Assembly (NCBI RefSeq): GCF_038502225.1
Contig: NC_091292.1
Span: forward strand, 52,854,771 to 52,918,770
Origin: Cherax quadricarinatus
Taxonomy: Eukaryota; Arthropoda; Malacostraca; Decapoda; Parastacidae
DNA: 64,000 bases
Direction: 5' to 3'
In this document: piece after piece, positions 21,196-33,140 of the stretch
Layout of the letters: each line of letters opens with the position of its first letter
How positions within the stretch are numbered: position 1 is the first letter of the stretch
Notes under the pieces: model-generated
Seen by the model: the letters and a program-made list of their open reading frames with translations, nothing else
What the model was told of the DNA's origin: nothing
Database searches by the model: none
Position numbers and translations under genes: made by a program

Positions 21196-24100
21196 TTTTT
21201 TTTTTCAACAAGTCGGCCGTCTCCCACCGAGGCAGGGTGACCCAAAAAAGAAAGAAAATCCCCAAAAAGAAAATACTTTCATCATCATTCAACACTTTCA
21301 CCACACTCACACATTATCACTGTTTTTGCAGAGGTGCTCAGAATACAACAATTTAGAAGCATATACATATAAAGATACACAACATATCCCTCCAAACTGC
21401 CAATATCCCAAACCCCTCCTTTAAAGTGCAGGCATTGTACTTCCCATTTCCAGGACTCAAGTCCGACTGTATGAAAATAACCGGTTTCCCTGAATCCCTT
21501 TACTAAATGTTACCCTGCTCCCACTCCAACAGATCGTCAGGTCCCAAGTACCATTCATCTCCATTCACTCCTATCTAACACGCTCATGCACGCTTGCTGG
21601 AAGTCCAAGCCCCTCACCCACAAAACCTCCTTTACCCCCTCTCTCCAACCCTTTCGAGGATGACCCCTACCCCGCCTTCCTTCCCTTATAGATTTACGTG
21701 CTTTCCATGTCATTCTACTTTGATCCATTCTCTCTAAATGACCAAACCACCTCAACAACCCCTCTTCTGCCATCTGACTAATACTTTTATTAGCTCCACA
21801 CCTTTTCCTAATTTCCACACTCTGACTTTTCTGCGTAATATTTACACCACACATTGCCCTTAGACAGGACATCTCCACTGCCTCCAACCATCTCCTCGCT
21901 GCTGCATTTACCACCCAAGCTTCACATCCATATAAGAGTGTTGGTACTACTATACTTTCGTACATTCCCTTCTTTGCCTCCATAGATAACGTTTTTTTGA
22001 CTCCACATATACCTCAACGCACCACTCGCCTTTTTTCCCTCATCAATTCTATGATTAACCTCATCCTTCATAATTCCATCCGCCGACACGTCAACTCCCA
22101 AGTGTCTGAAAACATTCACTTCTTCCATACTCCTCCTCCCCAATTTGATATCAAATTTTTCTTTAAATAAATAAGTATACAAGATATGATGTAGGGTGAA
22201 ATGACAGTAGTTTGTTGGATTATGTATTGGTAGATAAAAGACTGTTGAGTAGACTTCAGGATGTACATGTTTATAGAGGGGCCACAGATATATCAGATGA
22301 CTTTCTAGTTGTAGCTACACTGAGAGTAAAAGGTAGATGGGATACAAGGAGAATAGAAGCATCAGGGAAGAGAGAGGTGAAGGTTTATAAACTAAAAGAG
22401 GAGGCAGTTAGGGAAAGATATGAACAGCTATTGGAGGATAGATGGGCTAATGAGAGCATAGGCAATGGGGTTGAAGAGGTATGGGGTAGGTTTAAAAATG
22501 TAGTGTTAGAATGGTTACAGGAAAGTGGGTGCAGGAGGGAAGAGGAGCGATTGGTGGAATGATGATGTAAAGAGAGTAGTAAGGGAGAAAAAGTTAGCAT
22601 ATGAGAAGTTTTTACAAAGTAGAAGTGATGCAAGGAGGGAAGAGTATATGGAGAAAAAGAGAGAGGTTAAGAGAGTGGTGAAGCAATGTAAAAAGAGAGC
22701 AAATGAGAGAGTGGGTGAGATGTTATCAACAAATTTTGTTGAAAATAAAAAGTTTTGGAGTGAGATTAACAAGTTAAGGAAGCCTAGAGAACAAATGGAT
22801 TTGTCAGTTAAAAATAGGAGAGGAGAGTTATTAAATGGAGAGTTAGAGGTATTGGGAAGATGGAGGGAATATTTTGAGGAATTGTTAAATGTTGATGAAG
22901 ATAGGGAAGCTGTGATTTCGTGTATAGGGCAAGGAGGAATAACATCTTGTAGGAGTGAGGAAGAGCCAGTTGTGAGTGTGGGGGAAGTTCGTGAGGCAGT
23001 AGGTAAAATGAAAGGGGGTAAGGCAGCCGGGATTGATGGGATAAAGATAGAAATGTTAAAAGCAGGTGGGGATATAGTTTTGGAGTGGTTGGTGCAATTA
23101 TTTAATAAATGTATGGAAGAGGGTAAGGTACCTAGGGATTGGCAGAGAGCATGCATAGTTCCTTTGTATAAAGGCAAAGGGGACAAAAGAGAGTGCAAAA
23201 ATTATAGGGGGATAAGTCTGTTGAGTATACCTGGTAAAGTGTATGGTAGAGTTATTATTGAAAGAATTAAAAGTAAGACGGAGAATAGGATAGCAGATGA
23301 ACAAGGAGGCTTTAGGAAAGGTAGGGGGTGTGTGGACCAGGTGTTTACAGTGAAACATATAAGTGAACAGTATTTAGATAAGGCTAAAGAGGTCTTTGTG
23401 GCATTTATGGATTTGGAAAAGGCATATGACAGGGTGGATATGGGGGCAATGTGGCAGATGTTGCAGGTGTATGGTGTAGGAGGTAGGTTACTGAAAGCAG
23501 TGAAGAGTTTTAACGAGGATAGTGAGGCTCAAGTTAGAGTATGTAGGAAAGAGGGAAATTATTTCCCAGTAAAAGTAGGCCTTAGACAAGGATGTGTGAT
23601 GTCACCGTGGTTGTTTAATATATTTATAGATGGGGTTGTAAGATAAGTAAATGCGAGGGTCTTGACAAGAGGCGTGGAGTTAAAAGATAAAGAATCACAC
23701 ATAAAGTAGGAGTTGTCACAGTTGCTCTTTGCTGATGACACTGTGCTCTTGGGAGATTCTGAAGAGAAGTTGCAGAGATTGGTGGATGAATTTGGTAGGG
23801 TGTGCAAAAGAAGAAAATTAAAAGTGAATACAGGAAAGAGTAAGGTTATGAGGATAACAAAAATTTTAGGTGATGAAAGATTGGATATCAGATTGGAGGG
23901 AGAGAGTATGGAGGAGGTGAATGTATTCAAATATTTGGGAGTGGACGTGTCAGCGGATGGGTCTATGAAGGATGAGGTGAATCATAGAATTGATGAGGGG
24001 AAAAGGGTGAGTGGTGCACTTAGGAGTCTGTGGAGACAAAGAACTTTGTCCTTGGAGGCAAAGTGGGGAATGTATGAGAGTATAGTTTTACCAACACTAT

Positions 24101-25246
24101 TGTATGGGTGTGAAGCATGGGTGATGAATGTTGCAGCGAGGAGAAGGCTGGAGGCAGTGGAGATGTCATGTCTGAGGGCAATGTGTGGTGTGAATATAAT
24201 GCAGAGAATTCGTAGTTTGGAAGTTAGGAGGAGGTGCGGGATTACCAAAACTGTTGTCCAGAGGGCTGAGGAAGGGTTGTTGAGGTGGTTCGGACATGTA
24301 GAGAGAATGGAGCGAAACAGAATGACTTCAAGAGTGTATCAGTCTGTAGTGGAAGGAAGGTGGGGTAGGGGTCGGCCTAGGAAAGGTTGGAGGGAGGGGG
24401 TAAAGGAGGTTTTGTGTGCGAGGGGCTTGGACTTCCAGCAGGCGTGCATGAGCGTGTTTGATAGGAGTGAATGGAGACGAATGGTTTTTAATACTTGACA
24501 TGCTGTTGGAGTGTGAGCAAAGTAACATTTATGAAGGGGTTCAGGGAAACCGGCAGGCCGGACTTGAGTCCTGGAGATGGGAAGTACAGTGCCTGCACTC
24601 TGAAGGAGGGGTGTTAATGTTGCAGTTTAAAAACTGTAGTGTAAAGCACCCTTCTGGCAAGACAGTGATGGAGTGAATGATGGTGAAAGTTTTTCTTTTT
24701 CTGGCCACCCTGCCTTCGTGGGAATCGGCCAGTGTGATAATAAAATAATAATAAAATATATTTGATACCCCCATCACCTTACTCTTTTGTATGTTCACTT
24801 TGAACTTTCTACCTTTACACACATTCCCAAACTCATCCACTAACCTTTGCAATTTTTCTTTAGAATCTCCCATAAGCACAGTATCATCAACAAAAAGTAA
24901 CTGTCAATTCCCATTTTGAATTTCATTTCCCATAATTTAATCCCACCCCTCTCCCGAACACCCTAGCATTTACTTCTTTTACAACCCCATCTATAAATAT
25001 ATTAAACAACCATGGTGACATTACACATCCCTGTCTAAGACCTACTTTTACCAGGAAGTAGTCTCCCTCTCTTCTACACACCCTAACCTGAGCCTCACTA
25101 TCCTCATAAAAACTCTTTACAGCATTTAGTAACTTACCACCTGTTCCATATACTTGCAATATCTGCCACATTTCTCCTCTATCCACTCTATCATATGCCT
25201 TTTCTAAATCCATAAATGCAATAAAAACTTCCCTACCTTTATCTAA
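21196..25246 (-). pseudogene. RTE-B LINE copy 3, inserted in LINE J1
   Basis: Poly-T at 21196-21205 is the 3' poly-A of a - strand copy. Pieces 21196-22169 and 24757-25246 encode LLRWFGHLERMDQSRMTW, VNVFRHLGVDVSADGIMKDE, KLQRLVDEFGNVCKGRKFKV, VGLRQGCVMSPWLFNIFIDG and AFMDLEKAYDRVDRGEMWQI. It is 5' truncated within the RT. ATATATA flanks it (21189-21195 and 25247-25253), a target duplication, and LINE J1's endonuclease frame continues on both sides. Confidence 0.88.
22170..24756 (+). pseudogene. RTE-A LINE copy 2, nearly intact reverse transcriptase
   Basis: The best RTE copy here. 22212-22540 encodes the endonuclease C-terminus (LLDYVLVDKRLL, DDFLVVATLRVKGRWDTRRI). After one frameshift, 22525-24498 is a single frame broken only by TAA at 23644 and TAG at 23707. 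It carries KAAGIDGIKIEML, VAFMDLEKAYDRVD (motif A), VGLRQGCVMSPWLFNIFIDG (motif B), LLFADDTVLLGDSEEKLQ (motif C, FADD), and the C-terminal GCEAWVMNVAARRRLEAVE and GLLRWFGHVERMERNRM. The RTE-A 3' UTR follows, ending in AATAATAATAAAATA. It inserted into RTE-B copy 3 and is flanked by AAATAAAT-like sequence. RTE-clade placement is from motif style and 3' structure. Confidence 0.88.
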
Positions 25247-25584
25247 ATATATAATAGCTAAATTCATATCAAGAACACTTAAGAAACCTATAGAAGTTTG
25301 GTGCAGTATACAGACTACCATACTCAAACACTTACACTCTTAGCAATAATTTTAGAAACATGATAATTGAGTCAGAGTTGAGTAAACACCATCTGATACT
25401 AGCAGGAGATTTCAACATCAACCTTATCCAAGCAACCGACCCTCTGGTAGTTGATTTCACAAATGCTGTGAACAACAGCTTATTGCTACCGAGTATAACA
25501 AAGCCAACAAGAATCTCTGACACTAGTGCCTCGTTACTCGACCATATCTGGACGAACATAATATCCCCACTACAAGCTAAACTG

Positions 25585-25752
25585 TTATATTCTGAGCACC
25601 TCTGCAAAAACAGTGATAATGTGCGAGTGTGGTGAAAGTGTTGAATGATGATGAAAGTATTTTCTTTTTGGGGATTTTCTTTCTTTTTTGGGTCACCCTG
25701 CCTCGGTGGGAGACGACCGACTTGTTGGAAAAAAAACAAAAAAAAAAAAACA
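25585..25752 (+). mobile_element. RTE-B LINE 3' end fragment
   Basis: The RTE-B tail (GAGCACCTCTGCAAAAACAG to GGTGGGAGACGACCGACTTG, then poly-A at 25729-25750) interrupts the endonuclease region of LINE J1 after ISPLQAKL. J1 resumes with GIITDNTTDHYPTFLIT. Confidence 0.88.
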
Positions 25753-27659
25753 GGTATAATCACAGATAACACCACAGACCACTATCCTACCTTTCTCATA
25801 ACCAACTTACCTAAACTGCCTCAAGAAACAAGAAAGATCTCATTTCGCCTGCATGACAAGAAGTCGATAAGCAACCTAAAACTAGCTCTAGGTGCCATTG
25901 ATTGGCAGAGAGAGCTAAATGACAGTAATATTTATAAAGATATCAAATTTTTTTTTACATAAAACCCTAAACCTCTACAACAAACATTCCCCAGTCAAAA
26001 CGAAACAGATCACAGAAAAGAGGCTAAACAGCCCATGGCTAACTAGAAGTATCCTCAAATCTATTAATAAAAAAACACCAAATTGAAAAGCAGTTCAGAT
26101 TAGGCTTAATTACTAAAGAATTTACTAAAAGATACACATCAATACTAACAAAACTAATATGTAAATCAAAGCAAATGTATTATGAAAATAGATTTAGCGA
26201 AATGAAAGGTGACATGAAAAGTACCTGGCAAACCCTCTCCAAAATTTTGGGCTCAAGAAAACCGACTGGAAAAAGAGAGAGACTTAACTAAACCAGATGA
26301 ACCTCACATGCAACCTATAGACACGGCCGACAAACTTAATGTCTTCTTCTCTACCGTAGGATCAAATCTAGTGAACCAAATTCCTAGCTCAAATACCCAT
26401 CTGAGCTAGTACCTCACTGGCAACTATTCAGACTTAATATTCCTTACTCCAACTAATCCCACTGAAGTCTCACTCATCATTAAATCCTTAAAAAACAAAT
26501 CAGGTGATCTAGATGACTTGCCACCATTCATATATAAAAAAGCTGCACCAGAACTTTTGCCCATTATTGCAACAATGTTTAACAAATCTATAGCTTCCTC
26601 AACCTTCCCATCCATACCCAAGACAGCAAGGGTCACCCCGATCCACAAAGGTGGAGATAAACTGATTTGAACAATTACGGACCCATATCGGACTTGCCCT
26701 TACTATCCAAGGTATTTGAAAAAATAATACACAAGCAACTTTACTCCTACCTTACATCCAATAACATACTTAACCCATGCCGGTTTGGATTTAGACCAAA
26801 AAAAAAAAGTACGAATGATGCTATTATACAAATGCTTGACCTAATATACACAGCTCTCGATTAGAATGAATATCCCCTGGGGCTCTTTGTCGACCTAAGA
26901 AAAGCGTTTGACACAGTTGAACACAATCTCTTGCACCTCAAACTGAATCATTATGGCATAGGACATTCTCTTGACTACCTAAAATCCTATCTTAACAACA
27001 AACACCAGTATGTACATGCAAACAGAGTCAACTCCGCTATCCAACCTGTAGCTGTAGGAGTACCCCAAGGTAGTGTCCTAGGTCCACTCCTCTTTCTCAT
27101 CTACATCAATGATCTTTCCAATGCATCCCAACTCCTTACACCAGTTCTATTCGCAGATGACACTACATATGTCTACTCCCATTCAGACCCAGCTGTGCTT
27201 GGAAACACTGTAAACAATGAACTGCTAAAGATATATGCTTAGATGATGACCAACAAACTCACACTTAACATAGAAAAAACTTACTTCATGCTGTTTGGCA
27301 ACAGAGCCTCAAATATTCAACTCAACATACCATTAAATGGTTCCCCTATATCAAGACACACGAAGGGCAAATTTCTAGGTCTTCTCCTTGACTGTAATCT
27401 TAAATTTCAGTCCCATACCCATCACATAACCAAGAAAATTTCCAAATCAGTAGTCACGCTAGGTGTCCTAGTGGCCCCCTCTAATTAGTATTTTTTAACA
27501 AGTAAACCACACAATACCCAAAACCTGTCAACCCCACATTGTAACCCTTATAGAGAATAAACTTAATAATCCAACAAAAAGCTGCTGTGTGGGTGATAAC
27601 CAGCTCCTGTGCTAGACAGTACACCCCACCACTTTTCAAAAGACTCAACTTGCTAAATA

Positions 27660-29988
27660 CAGTGGACCCCCGCATACCGTACGCATCGCATACCGTACAA
27701 TCCGCATACCGGTCGCTTTGATGGCAAAAATTTTGCCTCGCATACCGCCCAAAAACCCGCTCAACGCCCTTCGTCCGAGACGCGTCCAATGTGCGGCCTG
27801 AGCCAGCCTCATATGTTCCCCCGGTGGCATTGTTTACCAGCCAGCCTCCGCGGTAACATCCAAGCATACAATCGGAATATTTTGTATTATTACAGTGTTT
27901 TCGGTGCTTTATCTGGAAAATAAGTGACCATGGGCCTCAAGAAAGCTTCTAGTTCCAACCCTACAGCAATAAGGGTGAGAATTCCAATAGAGATGAAGAA
28001 AGAGATCATTGATAAGTATGAAAGTGGAGTGCGTGTCGCCGACCTGGCCAGGTTGTACAAGAAACCCAAATCAACCATCTCTACTATTGTGGGCAACAGA
28101 AAGGCAATCAAGGAAGCTGTTCTTGCCAAAGGTTTAACTGTGTTTTTGAAACAGAGATCGCAAGTGATAGAAGATGTTGAGAGACTCTTATTGGTGTGGA
28201 TAAATGAAAAACAGCTAGCAGGAGATAGCGTCTCTCAAGCGATCATAAGCGAAAAGGCTAGGAAGTTGCATGAGGATTTAATTAAAAAAATGCCTGCAAC
28301 TAGTGATGATGTGAGTGAATTTAAGGCCAGCAAAGGTTGGTTTGAGAGATTTAAGAAGCGTAATGGCATACATAGTGTGATAAGGCATGGTGAGGCTGCC
28401 AGTTCGGACCACAAAGCAGCTGAAAAATATGTGCAGGAATTCAAGGAGTACATAGAAAGTGAAGGACTGAAACCTGAACAAGTGTTTAATTGTGATGAAA
28501 CAGGCCTGTTTTGGAAGAAAATGCCAAGCAGGACCTACATTACTCAGGAGGAAAAGGCACTCCCAGGACATAAGCCTATGAAAGACAGGCTTACTTTGTT
28601 GATGTGTTCCAATGCTACTGGTGATTGCAAAGTGAAGCCTTTATTAGTGTATCACTCTGAAACTCCCAGACCGTTCAGGCAAAAGAATGTCCTCAAGGAG
28701 AATTTGTGTGTGCTGTGGAGGGCAAACAGTAAGGCATGGGTCACTAGGGACTTTTTCTATGACTGGTTACACCATGCATTTGCCCCCAATGTGAAAGATT
28801 ACCTAACTGAAAAGAAATTAGAACTTAAGTGCCTCCTGGTGTTAGACAATGCCCCTGGTCATCCTACAGACGTGGCAGAGCGACTTCATGGGGACATGAA
28901 ATTCATTAAGGTGAAGTTTTTGCCTCCTAATACCACTCCTCTCCTGCAGCCCATGGACCAGCAGGTTATTGCAAACTTCAAAAAACTGTACACAAAAGCT
29001 CTGTTTGAAAGGTGCTTTGTAGTGACCTCGGAAACTCGACTGACTCTAAGAGACTTTTGGAGAGATCACTTTAATATCCTCAATTGTGTAAACCTTATAG
29101 GTAAGGCTTGGGAGGGAGTGACTAAGAAGACCTTGAGCTCTGCTTGGAAGAAACTGTGGCCAGAATGTGTAGACAAAAGGGATTTTGAAGGGTTTGAGGC
29201 TAACCCTGAGAGGATTATGCCAGTTGAGGAATCCATTGTGGCATTGGGAAAGTCCTTAGGGTTGGAGGTTAGTGGGGATGATGTGGAAGAGTTGGTGGAG
29301 GAGGACAATGAAGAACTAACCACTGATGAGCTGATAGATCAACTAATACAGCAAGAGGCCAGACCTGAGGAAACTGGTTCAGAGGAGGGGAGAGAGAAAT
29401 TGAAGAAGTTGCCTACTACAAAGATTAAGGAAATCTGTGCAAAGTGGCTTGAAGTGCAAACCTTCATGGATGAAAATCACCCTCACACAGCTATTGCAAG
29501 CCGTGCTGGTGATTATTACACTGACAATGTTGTGAAACACTTTAGGGAAGTCATAAAGGAACGAGAGGTACAGGCCACTATGGACAGATATGTTGTGCGA
29601 AAGAAGTCCAGTGACTCTGAAGCTGGTCCTAGTGGCATTAAAAGAAGGGAAGTAACCCCAGAAAAGGACTCGACACCTCAAGTCTTAATGGAAGGGGATT
29701 CCCCTTTTAAACACTAACACTCTATCTCCCCTCCTCCCATCCCATCAATCATCACCAGATCTTCAATAAAAGTAAGTGTCATGTAATTGTGCATGCCTTT
29801 TTCAGTTTGTGTGTATTAAAATTAACATTTCATTTGGTAAAATTTTTTTTTTCATAATTTTGGGTGTCTTGCACGGATTAATTTGATTTCCATTATTTCT
29901 TATGGGGAAAATTCATTCGCATACCGAACATTTCGCATAACAACCAGCCCTCTTGCACGGATTAAGGTCGCTATGCGGGGGTCCACTG
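27660..29988 (+). mobile_element. Tigger element copy d, complete
   Basis: The terminal inverted repeats CAGTGGACCCCCGCATACCG and the complement of CTATGCGGGGGTCCACTG are flanked by TA (27658-27659, 29989-29990). Direct CGCATACCG subrepeats follow the left end. It inserted into the reverse transcriptase 3' region of LINE J1, whose reading continues after it (TYTFIIVPTTYTEL against HTYYCTYYIHRTL in copy J2). It carries a full transposase. Confidence 0.95.
27930..29717 (+). CDS. Tigger/pogo transposase, 595 aa, apparently intact
   Basis: This DDE transposase cuts and pastes the surrounding element at TA dinucleotides in the nucleus. I start it at ATG 27930, in the context GACCATGG and matching MGPKKAS of sister copies. 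Residues about 10-60 form a psq-type helix-turn-helix (IPIEMKKEIIDKYESGVRVA). Residues about 75-150 resemble the CENP-B/Tc5-type DNA-binding domain (VSQAIISEKARKLHEDL, SKGWFERFKKRNGI). The catalytic domain shows FNCDETGLFW (D189), LLVLDNAPGHP (D306) and LLQPMDQQVIANFK (D343), giving DD36D spacing, typical of pogo/Tigger. The C-terminal 170 residues are acidic and end GDSPFKH. Length suits the family (about 500-600 aa) and no stop or frameshift is present. It is the only copy here likely to encode an active enzyme and could mobilise the deleted relatives. Confidence 0.95.
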   Translation: MGLKKASSSNPTAIRVRIPIEMKKEIIDKYESGVRVADLARLYKKPKSTISTIVGNRKAIKEAVLAKGLTVFLKQRSQVIEDVERLLLVWINEKQLAGDSVSQAIISEKARKLHEDLIKKMPATSDDVSEFKASKGWFERFKKRNGIHSVIRHGEAASSDHKAAEKYVQEFKEYIESEGLKPEQVFNCDETGLFWKKMPSRTYITQEEKALPGHKPMKDRLTLLMCSNATGDCKVKPLLVYHSETPRPFRQKNVLKENLCVLWRANSKAWVTRDFFYDWLHHAFAPNVKDYLTEKKLELKCLLVLDNAPGHPTDVAERLHGDMKFIKVKFLPPNTTPLLQPMDQQVIANFKKLYTKALFERCFVVTSETRLTLRDFWRDHFNILNCVNLIGKAWEGVTKKTLSSAWKKLWPECVDKRDFEGFEANPERIMPVEESIVALGKSLGLEVSGDDVEELVEEDNEELTTDELIDQLIQQEARPEETGSEEGREKLKKLPTTKIKEICAKWLEVQTFMDENHPHTAIASRAGDYYTDNVVKHFREVIKEREVQATMDRYVVRKKSSDSEAGPSGIKRREVTPEKDSTPQVLMEGDSPFKH

Positions 29989-30628
29989 TATACAAGACAT
30001 ACACTTTTATTATTGTGCCTACTACATATACAGAACTTTAAACTCCACTGTAAACCCCCTCCCCCCTAAAACTACTACTCGACAGTTACAACAGAATGCA
30101 GTCACAATACAAGGCATAAGGCCCTTTTCAACATCCCTCGAGTAAAACTGTGCAAGAACACTATGCACATAAAAGGCCCGAAGATCTGGAACTCGCTACC
30201 GGAACAAGTCAAAGATCCCCAGACAACTTATAAATTTAGGACTCTGCTAAAAAATCATCTTATCTCACATTATTAACCAAATCAACCAAACATCTACTGG
30301 CTAGTTTTATCATGTGACCTCCGGGCTTTTAATTCTGCTATTCCATAAAATATTACCACCTGCACCATTCCTTGTAAATTAGATTTTGTACATATACATA
30401 AGATTTATTAAGTTCAAATAAGATTGTAAAACAGCTAACCACTATTCCTTGTTTAGTTTTAAGTATAGTTACCATGTACTATTATCTTATCTAGTTTTAA
30501 TTAGTTACTATGTATTAGGATTAGTTTGCCCAAAATGCCTCGGCATGATAGTGGCTTTCTTTGTACTTAGCAAACCAAAATTGTATTTACACATTGTAAC
30601 CTTTACAAAGAAATACTTATTATTATTA

Positions 30629-31227
30629 TTCTTTTCTTTTCTTTTTTTCTATTTTCTTCTTTTCTTCTTTCTCTTATTTTTCTTTTCTTTTTTTTCCTTT
30701 TTTTCTTTTTCTTTTTCTTTTCTTTTTCTTCTTTTCTTTTCTTCTTTTCTTCTTTTCTTCTTTTCTTCTTTTCTTTTTCTTTTCTTTTTTCTTTTCTTTT
30801 TTTTCTTTTTTTTCTTTTTCTTTTCTTTTTCTTTTCTTTTTCTTTTCTTTTTCTTTTCTTTTTCTTTGTCTTTTTCTTTGTCTTTTCTTCTTTGTCTTTT
30901 CTTCTTTGTCTTTTCTTCTTTGTCTTTTCTTCTTTGTCTTTTTCTTTGTCTTTTCTTCTTTGTCTTTTCTTCTTTGTCTTTTCTTCTTTGTCTTTTCTTC
31001 TTTTCCTTTTCTTCTTTTCCTTTTCTTCTTTTCCTTTTCTTCTTTTCCTTTTCTTCCTTTCCTTTTCTTCCTTTCCTTTTCTTCCTTTCCTTTTCTTCTT
31101 TTCCTTTTCTTCTTTTCCTTTTCTTCTTTTCCTTTTCTTCTTTTCCTTTTCTTCTTTTCCTTTTCTTCTTTTCCTTTTCTTCTTTTCCTTTTCTTCTTTT
31201 TCTTTTATTTTTCTCTTCTCTTTTCTT

Positions 31228-31258
<31 letters not shown>
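30629..31258 (+). repeat. 630-bp polypyrimidine (C/T) microsatellite
   Basis: The + strand is almost pure C/T: TTTTC, TTTTCTTCTTTTCC and CTTTTTCTTTGT variants in blocks, ending in about 27 T. It follows the (ATT)n tail of LINE J1. Long Phe/Leu/Ser-rich frames through it are artefacts. Confidence 0.97.
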
Positions 31259-31263
<5 letters not shown>

Positions 31264-31280
31264 GGGTTTGACAAGGTTAA

Positions 31281-32350
31281 CCCTTTGAGGGTTTTGGTCG
31301 TACTAGTACGTCTTACGCGTAGGGGTTTTTGATGTACTAGTACTCATAAATTCTAGCGGCCTCAAATCTAGTGAGAGAAAGCTGGTAGGCCTTCATATGA
31401 AAGAATGGGTCTATGTGGTCAGTGTGCACAGTCTAAAAAAAATCCTGCAGCACACAGTGCATAATGAGAAAAAAAAAATTTGACCATTTTTTTGGAATAA
31501 ATCAGCGACTTTGCAGTGTATTTTCGTATGGTATTTATTGTTGTATTCTAGTTTTCTTGGTCTCATTTTATAGAATGGAAGACATATTACAGAAATTGAG
31601 ATGATTTTGACTGGTTTTACAATGAAAGGTGTCTTGAAATTGAGCTCAAAGTAGCAGAAATGTTCGATTTTTACCAAACTTCAAAAGTAAACAAATCGTG
31701 CCAAGCGTGCAATACACGTCAACTGGCGAGTCTAATATTCTTTCACAAGTGCACCAATAATATTTATACCATTTTTTACACTAATGCAGTAGTCTGCATA
31801 ACAGTAAATCTTATATTTTTTGTGAGAATAAAAATTCAAAGTGGAAAGCAAAAGAATATAAGAGGGGCCTTGAGACGTGACTAATGACTAGAGGAAATGT
31901 AATTTTAGTGCCAGGAATGTCTTTCTTGTTTATTCTGGACCCTATTCGGAAATTGGCATCTTTTGAAATTTGTGTGAAATTGGCAAAATTGCTAAATTCT
32001 GACCACTGTACTGGATAGTTGAATTTCATAAATGGGTGGTTTCTTGCACCCGTTCGATAGAAAAAATGGAGTTCTAGCGAAATATTCGGGTTTTTTGACG
32101 ACTAGTACAGTGAAATTGGCCGAAAATGGGGCTCAAATTGGGCAAAATCGCCGATGCATAAACATCGCCGAGACCGCTAACTTTGCGAGAGCATAATTCC
32201 GTAAGTTTTCTATCAAATTTCAAACTTTTGGTGTCTTTATGATCGGGAAAAGATTCTCTATCTTTTCATAAGAGAAAATATTTTTTTTTTTTTTAAATTT
32301 GGCCGACCCTGAGAACGAGTTTCGGAGAGGGCCTGTCGACCATCAAAGGG
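31281..32350 (+). mobile_element. piggyBac-like MITE, copy E
   Basis: The ends CCCTTTGAGGGTTTTGGTCG and the complement of CGACCATCAAAGGG have TTAA on both sides (31277-31280 and 32351-32354). The first 60 bp are nearly identical to element B, and the right end (GACCCTGAGAACGAGTTTCG) is too. Only 1.07 kb and non-coding. Confidence 0.93.
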
Positions 32351-32439
32351 TTAAAGATCCCTAGCTTTATTGACAGCTATTTACAGGTTAAGGATTCCTA
32401 ACTTTATTGGCAAGCTAAGAGCTGTTACCTACATCAGCT

Positions 32440-32805
32440 CATTTGAAAGCATTTTTATTGTTATGAGACATACAAGTAGGAAACAGGATGAAGTTGGAGC
32501 CATCTGTGGGCCAGCATTTTCATTTGATCAACTGACTTTATCTCGTTGACATCATTATCCTGTACGAATGTGTTCCATACTCGAGTCATCCTGGGTATGT
32601 ATGATCTCAGATGGAGTGATGTTCTGGAGAAGGGTACAGCCAGAGTGAAGTTGCTGCTTTCTGCCCGTCTTGTGGCATAAAAGCTTGTTTCACGCTGTCC
32701 TCGAAGTGGATCCAAGTGTGGTATTTTGACAATATTGGCCTTGTACATAACAGTAAGGCCACCCACATCCCTCCTATGTTGAAGGCTCTGCTGAAATGAC
32801 AGATC
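32440..32805 (-). pseudogene. LINE reverse transcriptase 3' end fragment
   Basis: The - strand frame encodes KANIVKIPHLDPLRGQRETS, NFTLAVPFSRTSLHLRSYIP and RMTRVWNTFVQ. The last part, R(S/T)xxxRSxxPRxxRxWN, is the conserved C-terminal pattern of many Jockey-group LINE reverse transcriptases. The family is different from the others here. It is truncated at the right by a microsatellite. Confidence 0.6.
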
Positions 32806-33140
32806 TTTTCTTTTCTTCTTTTCTTTTCTTTTTTTCCTCTTTTCTTTTCTTTTCTTCTTTTCTTTTCTTCTTTTTTTTCTTCTTTTCTTTTCTTCTTTTC
32901 TTTTCTTCTTCTTTTCTTTTCTTCTTCTTTTCTTTTCTTTCTTCTTTTCTTTTCTTTCTTTTCTTTCTTTTCTTTCTTTTCTTCTTTTCTTCTTTTCTTT
33001 TCTTTCTTCTTTTCTTTCTTTTCTTTCTTTTCTTTCTTTTCTTTCTTTTCTTCTTTTCTTCTTTTCTTCTTTTCTTCTTTTCTTCTTTTCTTCTTTTCTT
33101 CTTTTCTTCTTTTCTTCTTTTCTTCTTTTCTTCTCTTCTT
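32800..33140 (+). repeat. (CTTTT)n polypyrimidine microsatellite
   Basis: About 340 bp of CTTTT/CTTCTTTT units on the + strand. Lys/Glu/Arg-rich frames on the - strand are artefacts. Confidence 0.97.

Larger units (their letters stand above)
21005..30625 (+). pseudogene. Jockey-superfamily LINE J1, split by nested insertions
   Basis: The pieces are 21005-21195, 25247-25584, 25753-27657 and 29989-30625. They encode in order the endonuclease (IETWLRQDLTHIYH, YIIAKFISRTLKKP, HHLILAGDFNINLIQ, LLDHIWTNII), a linker, and the reverse transcriptase ([75 protein letters not shown], with the catalytic FADD). Frameshifts and stops occur, for example after IYTALD. The 3' UTR ends in (ATT)n at 30617-30628. 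The 5' end is truncated next to a microsatellite. The clade (Jockey/CR1/L2 group) is inferred from motif wording. Confidence 0.85.

Noticed and set aside
27924..27929. Starting the Tigger transposase at GTG 27924
   Set aside because: The ATG at 27930 has good context and matches the start of sister copies (MGPKKAS), so the two extra codons were dropped.
30449..31332. Phe/Leu/Ser-rich frames that look like membrane proteins
   Set aside because: They translate a polypyrimidine microsatellite and the adjoining LINE 3' UTR.
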